Shown: positions 51,044 through 61,752, counted from the first letter of the stretch. The stretch is DNA of 64,000 bases from CAG-791 sp963605745 (GCA_963605745.1 CAVCWT010000010.1:13826-77825); one strand, 5' to 3'. A program made the numbers and translations. The notes: generated by a model not told the origin, from the letters alone.

Positions 51044-54000
51044 ATGAAGAAAGAAAAGAGCTTATCCAGAAACTTCAGAAATAAAATGAAAAAAACAAGA
51101 GATAAGGGATTCACCCTTGCGGAGGTTCTGATCGTTGTTGCGATCCTCGGAATTCTGTTCGCCTTCGGTTTTGTGGCGGTGTCTGCGCACTTGCGAAATC
51201 TTAAGCGCATGGAGATGGATGACTGTGCACGGGAGATCTTTGTTGCTGCGCAGAACCACCTGACAGCAGCGAAGGCTAACGGCAGGTGGGATGAGTTCTA
51301 TAAAACGACATCAACAGCGTCAGATCAATCAGGTTTTGGAATTAAAGTGGACTATACGCCGACAGACTGCAAAGAGGATACGAAAGCAGCCAGTCGGCTT
51401 TATGCGTTTACATCGAAGGAGTCAAAAACCCTGGAGGCAGCAGAAATCATGCTGCCGGAAGGCTCCATTGACGAGACGCTTCGTGGATACAGCTTCTATG
51501 TCGAGTATGATCCGGACACGGCAACGGTTTATGGCGTGTTCTACACCTATGACAAAGGTACCGATGGGAACACGATTCAGCTGACATCTGAGATTGTTCA
51601 GAAGGTGAATCGTACGGAACCCAGTGAACGGAAAAAGTGCGAGGCAGGCGGCAAGTCGAATGCCATCATCGGCTATTACGGCGGTGCAACGAGCTCAGAC
51701 CTTAAGAATGCGGATGATCTCTATGCACCTGCGGTTGCTGTCCGCAATGCAGAGTCGCTGGTTCTGTATGTGGTGGATAAAAACTACTATCGCCCGATTG
51801 ATAAGGCGGATCAGGACAAGACCTATCAGTCTACTCTGAAAATCAATGTAGAGGGTAAGGACAGCGGAGCTTCTAAGGATTTCGCCATTGATCCGAGTAC
51901 CTATGCCTCCGAGTCAGACCTGTTCCATAAAGCTGTCAAGGCAGAACAGAGCAAAGATCACAACTTTGACGTCAATACGTCAACTGAGCCTGTCTATGCG
52001 GAATATTATACGATCGTCCTGGACAGCATCGTCCGTGACGGCGGCCATTTCGCAGAGATTTTTGCCGGCACAGACGAAAATGGAAAGTCCTTTTATCCGG
52101 GCGAGGATATCACGGTAACGGTGACCGTGTGCTACAAGGATAAAAACGCCAACGAAAAAGAGAGCGAATCCGTAGCTGTAACGGTGAACAGCCTGTTCAA
52201 CTCTGTCAAAAAGAGCACATCGTTGTTCAGTGCAGGTTCTACAGCAGCGAAAGAGGTGACGGTATCCAATGTCCGCCATCTAGAGAATCTTTCCCGAGAG
52301 GTTTCTAACGTAGATATCGAGGAAGTGATTACAGCCGGAACCAAGGTCTCCATCATCCGTGATCTCTTCTGGGATGAGGATGAGAAGGCTGTAACGGCGA
52401 GCACCTCCGAAACCTCAGGTGAAAACGAGTCCGGAAATGGAACAGCAAACACGCAGGAGATTGCAACGGCAGTTCCGTTTCTGACAGCCATTACAGAGAA
52501 GGCAACTGGTCGTGACAGTGAGTATGGCTACAACGCCTATGGCAGCGCTCAGCCAGTGACAGAGAAAACCAGTGTCTATGTATATTCGTACAAGGCACAG
52601 AGCACAGCGCCCGACAATGCCTCCGGCGAGAACACCACTCCTGGATCGACAGGGAACGGAAACGGATCCTCCGCATCGAAGCGCAGTGCAGGTGGAACCT
52701 GCTATGGCATTTCCAACCAGAATATTGCAGAGATCGAAGGCAACAACCACACGCTTGCTGCCTTCCGTTTCTATGGCACAACGCATGCAGCCCTCGTCAA
52801 CTACGGAGCAAAGACCCTGAACATTCAGAACCTTCTGATGGCGGACTGCACCTCAGCGACTGCCACGGAGTCAGGACAAGCCGAAGCCGGCAGCTCCAAG
52901 GCAGCCATCCTGATCGCAGAGGGCTACAGCGGCGAGATTGAGAATGTTCAGTTCGTCTGGTACGAACAGGCAGCAGCACAGAAGGACAAATACACCACAG
53001 AATACAGCGGATATAAAGCTGCAGGGGTTGCGGTCAGCGAGAATGCGCAGAATGAGAATATAGGCGCAAGGGTCTATGCGGGCAATGGAACGGCTGCAGT
53101 TGTTATTGCAGGTCTTGATGCCGAGGGCAAGGAAAGCGGTAGCAAGTATGCTATTGCTTCCGGCACCGTGAAGGCGGACAAGGACTACATCTTCACGAAC
53201 GTTACGGTTGCCACGAAATCCGATGCGGCTCTGGCAGGAGGCAGCTCCTCCGGACAGAACAATGGCAATGATAATAACAATACAGAAAACCAGAACCTCG
53301 TCCCTCTCGGCATCGAGGGTGAGACGGCTGCTGTCCTGATCGGCAAGGTGCAGAGCGGAAAGGTCGACCTGAAGGGAACTCTGACGACAGACCAGAATCA
53401 GTCGACCATTCAGATTACGGTTGACGGCAATCTGAACCTGATTGCAGACAAGGGAACGGAGGCTAACCGCACTGCCGGCGTGATCACCGGTAAGGTGGCA
53501 GATACGGCGACGGGTACCTATGCTCTGGAAAATGTTCTGACATTCGCTGAGAAGATTAACGTAGAGGCGACCGGTGCAGCAGGCGGCCTGATCGGCTCCC
53601 TGAACGGCAGCGGACAGGTCAACGTGAATCAGAACGTGGATCTGACGGCAAAGGTTGTTCGTGTGACCGGCAGCGGCACGGCAAGCGGACAGGGCAATGC
53701 CGGCGGCTTAGTCGGTGCAGTATCCGGCAGTGCCGGCCAAATAACGATCGGCACGGACAGTGGCAACACCACCAATACGACGGCCAGTGCAATCTCTGCC
53801 AACACCATCGAGATTGTCGGCAAGAAGGCAGCGGGCGGCGCCATCGGAAATGTTTCCAAGGGAACCGTTACGCTGAAGGGAGTTCAGCTCCTGACACCTA
53901 AGAGCAGCAACGCAGAGGAAGAGCTGGGGCAGACTGATACGACAGAGACGCCGGCTTACGGCATTCGAGTGACTGCAGACAATGGCGCAGCGGGTGGCCT

Positions 54001-57000
54001 TGTCGGAACGGCGGCGAACACGGCATCAAAGCTGATCATTCAGAACTGCGCAGTCTCTGGCTCCGGCACACATGATGAGATTAAAGCCGGTGATTCGGCC
54101 GGCGGTTTGGTCGGCAGCAGTGATGCAATGACCACAGAGATCAAGAATTCCATGGCTTCCATGTACATTCGTGCAGAAGGCAATGGCGGCGTTGCTGGTG
54201 CCAGCAAGGGCAACGTCGGCGCAGGCGGCCTTGTCGGTGCTGCCTCCGAAACAGTAACGATCGAGGAAAGCTATTCCGGTGGACGTACGAAGGGCAGCGA
54301 AGAGAGCACTGCGATTCAGAACTCCAGTGCAGCAGGAACAGGCACGTCCGGAACGACCGGCAGCACGCAGACAGGAAACCAGAACGCCGGACAGAGCAGC
54401 ACGCAGCAGGGCCTTAGCACCAGGAGAGCACGTTACCAGAATTCTACAGAAGGTCAGGGACGCTATAACGTTTACCTGGCAGGAGGAACCGGCGCGGCCG
54501 GCGGTCTCATCGGAAACTATACAGGAACAACAGGGAGCCTTTCGATCAGCAACTCCTATTCCACGAGCTCGGTTGCTGTTCCCTATTCTGGCAATACCAC
54601 CAGCGGCGCGGCAGCCGGTGGTCTGATTGGTCGTGCAGCAAACGGCGTAACGGCGAATGATACCTATGCGACCGGTCGTGTTTATGCTGTAGGAGCAGCG
54701 GCGGGAACATCCTTTGCAGATACGAAGCTCCTTGGCTGCTATGCCGGCCAGATTGGGACAGCAAGCGGAACGCTGCAAGGAAACGGTAACTACTATCTCG
54801 ACAACATGAAGGGCGCACCGGAAAGCGGCATCGGCAGTGTGAACGGACAGTCGGTTACAATCGGAACCACTGCATCCGGAACAACAGGTACATCCGGTAC
54901 GACGGTAGCAACCATTAGCGAGTCAGTACTGAAGGCAGCCGACTACTACGGCGATCCCTGCGAGATCTGGACGACGGCAACGCCGATCAGCACCTATCGC
55001 TATTCTGCCTGCGTCAATCTGACGAATCCGAAGGACAGTGACAGCACTGCGACAACACCGGAGTATCGTTTCAACACCTATAACCACGCAGCGACCGAAA
55101 CCGGCCTCAAGCGCAATCCTGCAACCGGCGAGTGCTACACAGATGCCAACTCGACCGGAAACGAAACGACAGGCACCGGAACGAATGGCCTTGCAGCAGG
55201 TACCGCACTGCACATCGGCGACTGGGAGGTCCCGGATAAAAAGTCAGGCACCGGCTACGGCCTGATTTACTACGAGAAGGTTCTGAAGGTGGAATCCGAT
55301 GGCAACACAGAAGTGGATCCGACCTTCTATTACCATGGCTATATGTATCAGAGCGGAACCAGCGCGGCAGATGCACAGTACCAGGAGATCTACAGCACCG
55401 AGAAGGATTCAAGTGGCCAAACGGTTCGCAAGGACTTTGACACCGAGCCCAACCACTATGTCATTGAATCCGGGTATCTCCTTCTGATCAGCAAGGACGA
55501 CGATTCATCGAAACTGGAACTGGGCTTTGGATCAAGGGACGAAGGTATTAATAGTTCTGGGCATATGGTTGCTAAATTGGCGGAGCTGCCCAAATACGAG
55601 TGGAACACTTCTGCAGCGAGCACAGAAAACACGACAATCGTTGGAACGGATACAAAGCTGTCAGATTACACGGCCTATGATGTGACATTGTCCGTGGAGA
55701 CGATCGGCCAGAACGGCAATATATATATGCCTTCATCCAATGCGAAATTCGGGACGGTCCTGACCATTCGTGAGAAAACAGAAGGTGGTTGGCAGTATGG
55801 AGCAGCAAAGGCGGCCTTTGTCTACACGCCCTTCTTTGCAGATGCCCTGACGGCGGCAGAGAATGGCAATACCAATGTGTCCGTTTCGAAGAACTCGAAT
55901 AATGAGAAAGATTCCTCCGGTGCAACGAAGGCTCATGCCATCATCCGCAGCGCGGCGCAGCTCCAGTATCTGGCAGAGTTTGATTCGAACCGGAATGGCT
56001 ATCTGACCGGTGATAAGGGCATCGTTGTCGAGCAGCAGATGGACATCAGCTATGACAAGGCGATGTTCGACAATGCGAATGTGACACTGAAAAATGGAAC
56101 GACAACGATCGCACAAAATGGCGACAGCTACAAGTCTCCGACCTTCAGTATGATCAACAGCACTGCAGAGTACCGCAGTGCCGTACGATCCGGATCAATG
56201 GATAAATGGGCTACCATCAACGGAACGGATGTCTATGATTACTACGTCCTGAATGGCCTGACAGCACCGTTTGTAGAGGAAGTGGAGGACAACGGGCAGC
56301 ATAACGGTGTGCAGGGTAAGCTGGATCAGCTGCAGATCACCAACATGAAGGCATCGTACTTTGTCGAGAAGGTGAGCGGCGGTTCTGCAAAAGTGTCCCA
56401 GGTTACCATCAATGATGCGGTCTTTGGCACAAGCGATACCTTGACAGAAGGTGGATTTACCAAAGAGGTGACAAATGAAGGAACGATTGATTCCTGCAAT
56501 CTGGTCAACGTCACCGTCTATGGCAATGGCTTTGTTGGAACAAACGGTACGGGAAATACACAGGGCACGATTCAGAACTGCGCCATCGTCAATGCCGTCA
56601 TCTGGAAGAACGGCTTTGCAGAAGAGAATAAGAGCAGCATCGAGAACTGCGGTATCTATGAGGATGCTGAACTCTATAACAAATACCGTGAGAGATACGG
56701 CTATGAAATCAAGAACAACTACAAGCCGCTTAATTCATCTCCACTGGACAAGGGGCACGGCACCTACGACTATGTTGCCATCGGCATTGCACCGGGTGGA
56801 ACCGTGTACGAGAACGCTAACATCGCCGGTTTCGTGCAGAGCCAGACGAAGACCAATGCATCGATCAAAAAGTGCTATGTCGCAGGCACGGTGTATGGTA
56901 ATCAGCACGTAGCAGGATTTATTGGAAATGTCGCAAACAGCAGCAAGGTTGAGGACTGCTATGCGAACGTTGTGATTACCGGCGGTACAAACGCAGATGT

Positions 57001-60000
57001 CAGCGGATTTGCCTTTGAGATGAATGACTATAATACGGAGATTAGCCGCTGCCATGCTCTCGGTCGCATCGTGACAGGCTCCAATGCGGATTCCGGAACA
57101 TCACAGAGTACGACAGGCAATGCCGCAGGGCTTGTATACTCACTGAATAATGGTAAGCTGACGAATTCCTATGAGGCTTTCTGGTACGTTAAGGCCAGAA
57201 CCTGGTCTCCGGTCTACAATACCGCGCTGGATAACAGCGTAGAGAATAGCTACTACCTGCTGGACTGCAAGGCAGAGACAACAACATATACTAAGCTGAA
57301 CTACGATGAGAAACAGATAAAGAACGGAAACGAGCAGATCACAGACTGCACGTACGAGGAACTGTGCAACATGGCAGCAACAACGCTGGGCACCGGTATG
57401 ACGAAGGTTTCCAGTGATAAGACGGTACCGTATCGCAAGTATTTACGAGACAATGCAGCCTCGAATCTGTCCTATCCGTACCCGATGTCAAATGGTATGA
57501 CCGCTTACGGCGACTGGAACTATGAGGACGTCAACCAGTTCACCTTCCTGTATTACGAAAAGCTGACAGATGACGATACCTACTACATCCATGGTTATAC
57601 GACCGATGGCAGCGGCACCTACAACGAGGTCACAACAACGGTAACAGAGGCCATGAAGAATTCAGGTGTCAGCGCAGATGACGGTCTGATGCATGCCTCC
57701 GGCAAGACCGTGTCTGAGGATGGCTATGTTCTGATCCTGCGTAAGACATCGAACAACGTGAAGGTTCAGTTCCAGAATGTAACCGGCAGCAATACCTCAA
57801 ATGAACTGGAAATTACCAACGACAGCATCAAGAAATTCTTGCCAACCGGGGCCCTTGCAGCAGATGCACAGACCGCACTTAAGAAGGCTGCCGGCGTCAG
57901 CAGGAACAGCACAGTCTACGCCTTTGATTCGGAAAAGTATCTGAACTTCAAGACTGGTATTGACAACAGCGACGATCAGTTCGCCGGCTGGATGACTTAT
58001 GCACAGGCCTATGGCGGCACCGGGATGACCGTGACCTATCCGGCAACTGCCGCAGATGCAGCAACGGTGACAAAGACGGCAAAATTCTCCTTCCTGCCGA
58101 TCTTTGCAGATACGGTGAATAAACCGAATGATAGCAAGGGATTCGTCAGTGTCAGAAAGGATGCAGCGACTGAAGGATACAACTATGTCATCCGCAGCAA
58201 ACGTCAGCTCAAGATGTTGTCTGATTGGGACGGCGGCATGTGGAACGATGGTCGTAACCAGAAAGGCTCCGGGACAATCTCACTGGCAGTTCTGAACTAT
58301 GATCAGAGGGGCCAGAAGATTGAGGTGACGCTGAAGGATCGGTTCGACAAGAGCAATGTCCGCTACAGTTACCTCAGTACATCGACGAGCTTTGATTCCT
58401 CCACCAGGAATGTTATCCGGCAGGATCTGGATGTCGATATGAAGGCAGACGGCAATGGGGAGAATGTTAATTTTGCCAACATCGAGGGAACCTACGAGGG
58501 AAGACTGTATACAACAAAGGTGGAAAAGGATACTCCGGTAAAGCTGGTACACCTGTCCTATGATTTTGCAGATACGGTTAGCTCCAGTGGTAAGATTCAG
58601 AATCTGGTAGTTGATCAGGCAAATTACGTGGACACAAATGCATCGAATGTGGGCAAAACCGAGACAGAGCCGGCCCATGGACAACGTCAGGAGTTCATTG
58701 AGTACAACTATGGACAGCTGACCAATATTACGGTACAGAATTCTACGTTGGCAAGTGCCGGTTTGGTTTACCAAAATGGTGGTTTTACCAATAACAAATT
58801 TGTGTCCAAATTTGGCGGTACTGAAACGACAGGTACAAACACATATAAATGGTTTTGGTTGTGTAGACTATATAAGGTTACTAAAACTACAGAGTATACA
58901 AAGACCAGTGATAGTTCAGCAAAAACCGGGGTTATCACAGACTGTCATGTTGTCAACAGTAAGGTGGTCGGTGTCAAGGGAGCCGGTCTTGCATGGAATA
59001 ATTATGCAGGAACCATTTCAAACTCCACGGTTGAAGCAACCAACGGTGGCGCAATGAAGACAACGGGGGCCGGATTTGTACAAAACAATATTGCTAAGGA
59101 GGTGAGCTGCAGTAAGCAAAGTTATGAATATGAGTATTATTGGGACTTTTTGGGAATAAAATTCGCACCAACTGAGAAGGAATTGAAAGGGTATGAAACG
59201 TCAGGTTACAGTAAGGAAAAGTTGACCGATGGCTCAGAGGCCGTGATTGAAAACTGTGCGGTTAAGAACATTGCATGGGCCTATGGTGAAGGTGGTGTTG
59301 GCGGTGCCGGTTTTGTCGGGAAGAACTCCATTGATACTTCCTCGAGTTCAGGCACAACCAGTGAGCTTACCTTCAAGGCAGAGGTTAAGAATTGCAATGT
59401 CATCAATGCCACGGTTTATGGCTTCGGCTTTGTCGAGGAGAACAGCGGCGGCGCTGAGATCTCGAACAGTCAGGTCTATTCAGAGGCATATGGCACAGAC
59501 TATAAGGGTGGTTACGGTGAATCCAGTATTGGTACAGCCGATAACTCGACCAGTGCCGGATTTATCGGAACAAATGCAGCAGATTCAATTATTGAGAACT
59601 GCAGCTTCACCGGTCAGGTGCAGGGCAAAGGAACGGTAGGAGGATTCGCACATCTCAATCAGGGAATCATCCGCAATTGCTATGCCAATGCAAAAGTCCT
59701 GTTTAATAAGACAGCAACAGTAGGTTGTTTTGTATACGAGAACAGTGGGAATGGAAGCATTGAGTATTGTCATACACTGGGAACGATCAGTTACCAAGTG
59801 ACGGCTGCCGCTGGTTTTGTATGGAATAACGATGCATCAGCAAGGATTTCCAATTCATATACGGCAATCAGTGAAAGATCCGATTATATTATCCAGACCT
59901 ATTCGCTGTTCGCAAATACTTATTCAAATGGGAACTTTACTAATTGCTATGCCATGGCGAGTGGTTCGAATGCTCCGGACGGTGTCCGGTATGTTGATAG

Positions 60001-61558
60001 TACAGGGTTGAACAATCAAAGGGCCTCCCTTGGAGGAAAAACAGCAACAACGGCAACAACAGTTGCCTATAGCAGCAGTTTGAAAAACCAGAGCTATCCT
60101 TTCCCTGTGAGCAATGATCTGGTGAATTATGGCGACTGGAGTTACATTATGCCAACGGCGAAAAGTTCCAGCACAGGAGGAATGACTATGTCGGTAACGC
60201 TGGATGCTGCTGAGGGCGAATTCCCTGCAAGTGTGGTTGCGTCCGGTGAAGCGTTGTCTGCGGTATCGTCTGATGATGGCAGCGGCAGGATGGGGTCCCT
60301 GACAGAAAATGCCATCAGTACGGCGTCTGTCGGAGATGGCACAGGCGAAAATGGCGAAGGAAATGCAAATGCTGCAGCAGCGAATGCGGCAAACGGAGCG
60401 GCATCCACGAATCTTCTGGAGATTGAGCTGGAGCTGGATGTGTCTGATGCAGAGAGCCTTGAGGGAGAAGACAGCACTGCCGTCGAACTCGATCTCTCGC
60501 TCCTGCAGCCGGTTCGAAAGGGCTGGAAGCTGCTGGGATGGCTGGTCACAACCAGCGATGCGAACGTTGTTTTGCCGGAGATGAAGAGCTATACGGCGGA
60601 GGTCACCGGTATCACGGAGAGGACGGAGACCGTAGAGATTACGGAAAGTGCGGCAGATGGCGAGAAGCTGAACGCGGCGGACACGGAACCGGCAGGAGCT
60701 GCATCGGAAACCGAACAGTCAGAGGGCGGTGATGCGGCGTCTGAAAATGCCGGAACGGGATCTGCAGCAGAAGGGGAGACGGTAACGCGCACCGAGGAGC
60801 GCAAGGTTTATGAGCTGACATCGAACGAGAAGAGATATCACTACGAGCCGAATGCGACCATCACGGTAACAGGTGAGATGACGCTGATGGCAGTGTGGAT
60901 TCCGGAGGATGCGACCATCGAGGCGGACAAGGCCGCCAACGTGGCAGCAGGCTACGATGAGATGGGCGTGACCAAGGCCAGCACAGCAGTCGGAACGACG
61001 AATGTGTCTGGCAGCAGTGCAGCGACGGAGGCGACAGATGCGTCGGGGAATGCAGTGAGCGGGACGACAGGTGCCGCTGGCAGTGAAACAACCGGCACGA
61101 CAGATGCTATGGGAAATGCGACCGCTGGAGTCACGAATGCGGCGAACGACGGAGCGGCGACCGGAACGACAGATGTGTCCGGGGATGCGTCGAGCGGAGC
61201 AACAAACGCCTCTGACAATGCGGTAACGGACAAGGCAGAGATTTCTGGTAGCGATTCGAGCGGATCCGGCAGTTCTGCGGATCCGTCGCAGACAGGGGGA
61301 TCATCGAACAAGGAGACCTCGGCGATCGGAACGACTGGGTCATCATCAGGAGATGTCGGAGCGGCGGATACCTCGAAAACGGAATTCTCCGCAGAGAACG
61401 GATTGAATGGGAACAGCACGTCGGATAACACGCAGAGCAGTGAAGGAAATTCTGCGGCGCCGGAAGGACAGAGCCTGCATCAGGAGGATTTGTCCGGGGA
61501 ATCGTCAGACGGTAACAGTGAGAACAGCGGAGAATCCGCAGCTGGCGTAGTCGGCTAG
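51044..61558 (+). CDS. Giant 3,504-residue prepilin-like adhesin
   Basis: The N-terminus is a textbook type IV prepilin: basic leader, RDKG22 then F23-TLAE27-VLIVVAILGIL with Phe +1 and Glu +5. The mature protein continues for almost 3,500 residues. Residues about 50-400 form a mixed domain. Three large repeated modules follow, whose starts share a motif like RSAAQLQYL (near 408, 1634, 2384) and whose ends share YP-P and YGDW (near 2154 and 3029; a weaker GDWEVP near 1391), each with YYEK and HGY blocks. Between about 840 and 1200 there are eight GGLVG/GGLIG-type turns, as in GLUG beta-helix proteins. An InlB B-repeat-like unit (GWKLLGWLVT...MTLMAVWIPEDA) is at about 3145-3290. The end is a Ser/Gly/Thr-rich tail without LPXTG or membrane helix, so the protein can only be anchored by its pilin helix. 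Confidence 0.88.
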   Translation: MKKEKSLSRNFRNKMKKTRDKGFTLAEVLIVVAILGILFAFGFVAVSAHLRNLKRMEMDDCAREIFVAAQNHLTAAKANGRWDEFYKTTSTASDQSGFGIKVDYTPTDCKEDTKAASRLYAFTSKESKTLEAAEIMLPEGSIDETLRGYSFYVEYDPDTATVYGVFYTYDKGTDGNTIQLTSEIVQKVNRTEPSERKKCEAGGKSNAIIGYYGGATSSDLKNADDLYAPAVAVRNAESLVLYVVDKNYYRPIDKADQDKTYQSTLKINVEGKDSGASKDFAIDPSTYASESDLFHKAVKAEQSKDHNFDVNTSTEPVYAEYYTIVLDSIVRDGGHFAEIFAGTDENGKSFYPGEDITVTVTVCYKDKNANEKESESVAVTVNSLFNSVKKSTSLFSAGSTAAKEVTVSNVRHLENLSREVSNVDIEEVITAGTKVSIIRDLFWDEDEKAVTASTSETSGENESGNGTANTQEIATAVPFLTAITEKATGRDSEYGYNAYGSAQPVTEKTSVYVYSYKAQSTAPDNASGENTTPGSTGNGNGSSASKRSAGGTCYGISNQNIAEIEGNNHTLAAFRFYGTTHAALVNYGAKTLNIQNLLMADCTSATATESGQAEAGSSKAAILIAEGYSGEIENVQFVWYEQAAAQKDKYTTEYSGYKAAGVAVSENAQNENIGARVYAGNGTAAVVIAGLDAEGKESGSKYAIASGTVKADKDYIFTNVTVATKSDAALAGGSSSGQNNGNDNNNTENQNLVPLGIEGETAAVLIGKVQSGKVDLKGTLTTDQNQSTIQITVDGNLNLIADKGTEANRTAGVITGKVADTATGTYALENVLTFAEKINVEATGAAGGLIGSLNGSGQVNVNQNVDLTAKVVRVTGSGTASGQGNAGGLVGAVSGSAGQITIGTDSGNTTNTTASAISANTIEIVGKKAAGGAIGNVSKGTVTLKGVQLLTPKSSNAEEELGQTDTTETPAYGIRVTADNGAAGGLVGTAANTASKLIIQNCAVSGSGTHDEIKAGDSAGGLVGSSDAMTTEIKNSMASMYIRAEGNGGVAGASKGNVGAGGLVGAASETVTIEESYSGGRTKGSEESTAIQNSSAAGTGTSGTTGSTQTGNQNAGQSSTQQGLSTRRARYQNSTEGQGRYNVYLAGGTGAAGGLIGNYTGTTGSLSISNSYSTSSVAVPYSGNTTSGAAAGGLIGRAANGVTANDTYATGRVYAVGAAAGTSFADTKLLGCYAGQIGTASGTLQGNGNYYLDNMKGAPESGIGSVNGQSVTIGTTASGTTGTSGTTVATISESVLKAADYYGDPCEIWTTATPISTYRYSACVNLTNPKDSDSTATTPEYRFNTYNHAATETGLKRNPATGECYTDANSTGNETTGTGTNGLAAGTALHIGDWEVPDKKSGTGYGLIYYEKVLKVESDGNTEVDPTFYYHGYMYQSGTSAADAQYQEIYSTEKDSSGQTVRKDFDTEPNHYVIESGYLLLISKDDDSSKLELGFGSRDEGINSSGHMVAKLAELPKYEWNTSAASTENTTIVGTDTKLSDYTAYDVTLSVETIGQNGNIYMPSSNAKFGTVLTIREKTEGGWQYGAAKAAFVYTPFFADALTAAENGNTNVSVSKNSNNEKDSSGATKAHAIIRSAAQLQYLAEFDSNRNGYLTGDKGIVVEQQMDISYDKAMFDNANVTLKNGTTTIAQNGDSYKSPTFSMINSTAEYRSAVRSGSMDKWATINGTDVYDYYVLNGLTAPFVEEVEDNGQHNGVQGKLDQLQITNMKASYFVEKVSGGSAKVSQVTINDAVFGTSDTLTEGGFTKEVTNEGTIDSCNLVNVTVYGNGFVGTNGTGNTQGTIQNCAIVNAVIWKNGFAEENKSSIENCGIYEDAELYNKYRERYGYEIKNNYKPLNSSPLDKGHGTYDYVAIGIAPGGTVYENANIAGFVQSQTKTNASIKKCYVAGTVYGNQHVAGFIGNVANSSKVEDCYANVVITGGTNADVSGFAFEMNDYNTEISRCHALGRIVTGSNADSGTSQSTTGNAAGLVYSLNNGKLTNSYEAFWYVKARTWSPVYNTALDNSVENSYYLLDCKAETTTYTKLNYDEKQIKNGNEQITDCTYEELCNMAATTLGTGMTKVSSDKTVPYRKYLRDNAASNLSYPYPMSNGMTAYGDWNYEDVNQFTFLYYEKLTDDDTYYIHGYTTDGSGTYNEVTTTVTEAMKNSGVSADDGLMHASGKTVSEDGYVLILRKTSNNVKVQFQNVTGSNTSNELEITNDSIKKFLPTGALAADAQTALKKAAGVSRNSTVYAFDSEKYLNFKTGIDNSDDQFAGWMTYAQAYGGTGMTVTYPATAADAATVTKTAKFSFLPIFADTVNKPNDSKGFVSVRKDAATEGYNYVIRSKRQLKMLSDWDGGMWNDGRNQKGSGTISLAVLNYDQRGQKIEVTLKDRFDKSNVRYSYLSTSTSFDSSTRNVIRQDLDVDMKADGNGENVNFANIEGTYEGRLYTTKVEKDTPVKLVHLSYDFADTVSSSGKIQNLVVDQANYVDTNASNVGKTETEPAHGQRQEFIEYNYGQLTNITVQNSTLASAGLVYQNGGFTNNKFVSKFGGTETTGTNTYKWFWLCRLYKVTKTTEYTKTSDSSAKTGVITDCHVVNSKVVGVKGAGLAWNNYAGTISNSTVEATNGGAMKTTGAGFVQNNIAKEVSCSKQSYEYEYYWDFLGIKFAPTEKELKGYETSGYSKEKLTDGSEAVIENCAVKNIAWAYGEGGVGGAGFVGKNSIDTSSSSGTTSELTFKAEVKNCNVINATVYGFGFVEENSGGAEISNSQVYSEAYGTDYKGGYGESSIGTADNSTSAGFIGTNAADSIIENCSFTGQVQGKGTVGGFAHLNQGIIRNCYANAKVLFNKTATVGCFVYENSGNGSIEYCHTLGTISYQVTAAAGFVWNNDASARISNSYTAISERSDYIIQTYSLFANTYSNGNFTNCYAMASGSNAPDGVRYVDSTGLNNQRASLGGKTATTATTVAYSSSLKNQSYPFPVSNDLVNYGDWSYIMPTAKSSSTGGMTMSVTLDAAEGEFPASVVASGEALSAVSSDDGSGRMGSLTENAISTASVGDGTGENGEGNANAAAANAANGAASTNLLEIELELDVSDAESLEGEDSTAVELDLSLLQPVRKGWKLLGWLVTTSDANVVLPEMKSYTAEVTGITERTETVEITESAADGEKLNAADTEPAGAASETEQSEGGDAASENAGTGSAAEGETVTRTEERKVYELTSNEKRYHYEPNATITVTGEMTLMAVWIPEDATIEADKAANVAAGYDEMGVTKASTAVGTTNVSGSSAATEATDASGNAVSGTTGAAGSETTGTTDAMGNATAGVTNAANDGAATGTTDVSGDASSGATNASDNAVTDKAEISGSDSSGSGSSADPSQTGGSSNKETSAIGTTGSSSGDVGAADTSKTEFSAENGLNGNSTSDNTQSSEGNSAAPEGQSLHQEDLSGESSDGNSENSGESAAGVVG

Positions 61559-61573
61559 AGTTGATCGTTTATT

Positions 61574-61687
61574 TGTATCTGTTTAGCACCTTGCGATTTC
61601 AACATGAATCGGCCGCCCCGCGGACGGATTCATGATTGAAGTTGCAAGGTGGTCAAGGAGCGGAGCTCCTCTGCCCAGCCACGTGGA
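61574..61687 (+). repeat. Multi-hairpin element, family A, right-truncated copy
   Basis: TGTATCTGTTTAGCACC, hairpin 1 (TTGC-ATTTCAA-ATGAATC closing on GATTCAT-TTGAA-GCAA) and hairpin 2 (AGGAGC/GCTCCT) match the 37.7 kb copy. Inside hairpin 1 the base pairs differ but still match. Hairpin 3 and the right outer arm are absent. The copy follows the giant gene stop by 15 bases. Confidence 0.82.
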
Positions 61688-61708
61688 ATGTTATGATTTA
61701 AATACAGA

Positions 61709-61752
61709 ACACGACCGGGAAGCCAGAAAATGGCCTCCCGGTCGTGTTTTTC
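61709..61752. terminator. Terminator after the giant prepilin gene, duplicated type
   Basis: ACACGACCGGGAAGCCA pairs with TGGCCTCCCGGTCGTGT (one bulge or mismatch) and TTTT follows. Nearly the same hairpin occurs at 63742-63783. Confidence 0.82.
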
